From positions 1 through 57,085 of the forward strand of contig JACKQL020000197.1 in assembly GCA_018296165.2 (NCBI GenBank): a DNA stretch of 57,085 bases, in the 5' to 3' direction. Both the position numbers and the translations under genes were made by a program. The stretch is from Termitomyces sp. T153. Its lineage: Eukaryota; Basidiomycota; Agaricomycetes; Agaricales; Lyophyllaceae. This document shows, piece by piece, positions 55,801 through 57,085 of this stretch (the first letter of the stretch is position 1; every line of letters begins with the position of its first letter). The notes below the pieces were generated by a model. That model was given only the letters and a program-made list of their open reading frames with translations. It ran no database searches and was not told the origin of the DNA.

Positions 55801-57085
55801 TAAGGTCATGGGAGTGGAGAAGTCTAGGATGAGCACAGGTGATGCTTCTACATAGAATGGAGCAATGATTATCTGATCTTGAATGTAAGTCTGTGGGCCA
55901 GGGCCCGTAACCTGTTGCAACTGATGATGCACAGGGAGAAAAACTTATGTTCAAAGAGATTCAAGCCTGAGCAATCAGACTAGCATTTTGTATTTAGCAG
56001 ATGAATTAATTAAGAATAGTGTAATTACACATACCTGGTGTTTTGTATTCAGCAGATGAAGAATACAAAATGCCAGCAGCTGAAAATAATCTAGTGTCAC
56101 ATGAATAGCTGTATGGGTCAATACCTAAGTTGTGTAGTAGTCCTGGCACTTATAGCCTCAACACACCAGGCCCATGGGAACAGTCCCAGGAGGTGTAGTC
56201 CCACCAAGCTATGCTGTGGCAATGCAACAGTTGCCAATCCAGGGACACCATGTACTCCTGCAGCACAGTGGATTGGGAAGAAGACATGGGGAACCTAACA
56301 CTTGGATTGCACTGGGGCACAAGGAGAGAATACAGAAAAGGAAAGAGGATAAATAAGGAAATATATGGACTGGCAGTCTAGTGAAGTTGTAGTCTAACAA
56401 AGGTCCAGCAGCCACTCTCAGAGTCCACCATCAAATTTGGATTTTTCTGATGCTACATTTTCTTATTTACTATGTCTACTTGCAACCTGTTAATGTAAGA
56501 CAAATTTGCCTACCTTCACAAACATAGCCCTGTGGGAATGGGCCACACCAAAGGAGCTATGGTCTCCTCCCACCTTGAACTCCCTTGTGTGTACTGCAAT
56601 TGCATGTGTGCAGGGTACACTGTAAAACTCTCCTCTCTGATTTATTCAACTTCAACTTAAGTGCTATCAAGTCTATTCCCATCATACATTTAGTCTCCTC
56701 ACCAAAAGTACTTGAGTGTTGATGTTTTCCATTTTTATTCAAGGTCTGCTGAAGCCTTGCCTTATGTCAGACCCCACAGTATGTACATGGTGTGGTTTAC
56801 AGACACTCCTAAGCTACTCCGACCTGAGACCTTTGCCAGTCTGCCAGTCATGCCATAGCCACTTGATTACAGTTTGATGCCATCGGAGTTCATACTAGCC
56901 CCCACTTCTTACTCCAGTACTATCTGACGTTAACGTGCCATCCCTAATAATACCAGTCTTCGCACTCCGCATGGCTTACCGGGTCACCCACCTGGCAGGT
57001 CACAACTCCCCTCCTTAATCCCAGACCCTACGCTTCGTTCAGCACGGTGCACCCCTTGGCATCGTAGCGTCAGTTACTTGAGTGC
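55801..57085. other. Repeat-like right edge, possible leader/LTR of the gag relic
   Basis: The frames here are short (65 codons or less). CAGATGAATTAATTAAGAATA and related ATTCAGCAGATGAAGAATA near 56000-56065 form imperfect direct repeats around TTTTGTATT(T/C)AGCAGATGAA. The composition resembles the left edge (1-900), so both ends of the window may be transposon-derived. No element boundary can be set. Confidence 0.35.

Noticed and set aside
1..57085. CRISPR arrays, bacterial operons, Shine-Dalgarno sites or rho-independent terminators
   Set aside because: Spliceosomal introns, an intron-bearing nuclear tRNA and fungal protein families identify eukaryotic DNA; no regularly spaced repeat-spacer pattern was seen.

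Overview
The window looks like nuclear DNA of a filamentous basidiomycete, most likely an Agaricomycete. Genes are cut by many short GT-AG introns (mostly 46-66 nt), intergenic space is modest, and the families are typical of that group: expanded F-box proteins, Zn2Cys6 regulators, CE4 polysaccharide deacetylases, a 7-TM 'WRAW' membrane protein and an HNH-domain protein. All exon models below were joined by hand from donor/acceptor signals, and every join was checked for reading phase. No homology search was possible.

Layout. 0-1 kb holds a transposon-like remnant. 1.8-3.1 kb (-) encodes an Sfp1-like zinc-finger/AT-hook regulator. 4.4-5.8 kb is diverged tandem repeat DNA directly in front of a Rossmann-fold NAD(P)-binding protein (5.8-6.9 kb, +). 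7.1-10.9 kb (-) carries two paralogous glutathione S-transferases flanking a poorly supported gene. 12.7-14.0 kb (+) is a zinc-free MDR oxidoreductase, followed by an F-box pseudogene. 15.9-21.7 kb has two CE4 deacetylases (-) on either side of a DHHC palmitoyltransferase (+). 22.9-31.0 kb (-) has two large regulators: a Zn2Cys6 factor and an AreA_GATA-like/DUF3295 protein. 31-36 kb is gene-poor. 36.1-37.5 kb (+) is a third CE4 deacetylase. 38-43 kb has a small hypothetical protein and a damaged F-box gene (-). 43.6-47.3 kb is a large diverged tandem duplication. 47.1-49.5 kb has a small hypothetical gene (-) and a 7-TM protein (+). 50.1-52.5 kb (-) encodes the kinetochore protein Mis13/Dsn1. 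53.1 kb is an intron-containing tRNA-Pro(TGG). 53.6-55.0 kb (-) is an HNH-domain gene. 55.3-55.8 kb (-) is a decayed Copia-type gag fragment, and the remainder is repeat-like.

How the parts may relate. The three CE4 genes share an identical 12-exon layout after exon 1, including 12-nt and 10-nt microexons, so they are one local family made by duplication; they probably deacetylate chitin in the cell wall. The GST pair is likewise a local duplication. No polyketide synthase, NRPS or terpene synthase is visible, so the MDR and GST genes are not supported as part of a secondary-metabolite cluster. The most unusual signals are gene-structure oddities: a 6-nt microexon that carries part of a zinc finger, conserved microexons in CE4 genes, a GC-AG intron, a splice junction in the DHHC gene that costs a conserved Trp, and several one-base frameshifts in otherwise well-preserved genes.
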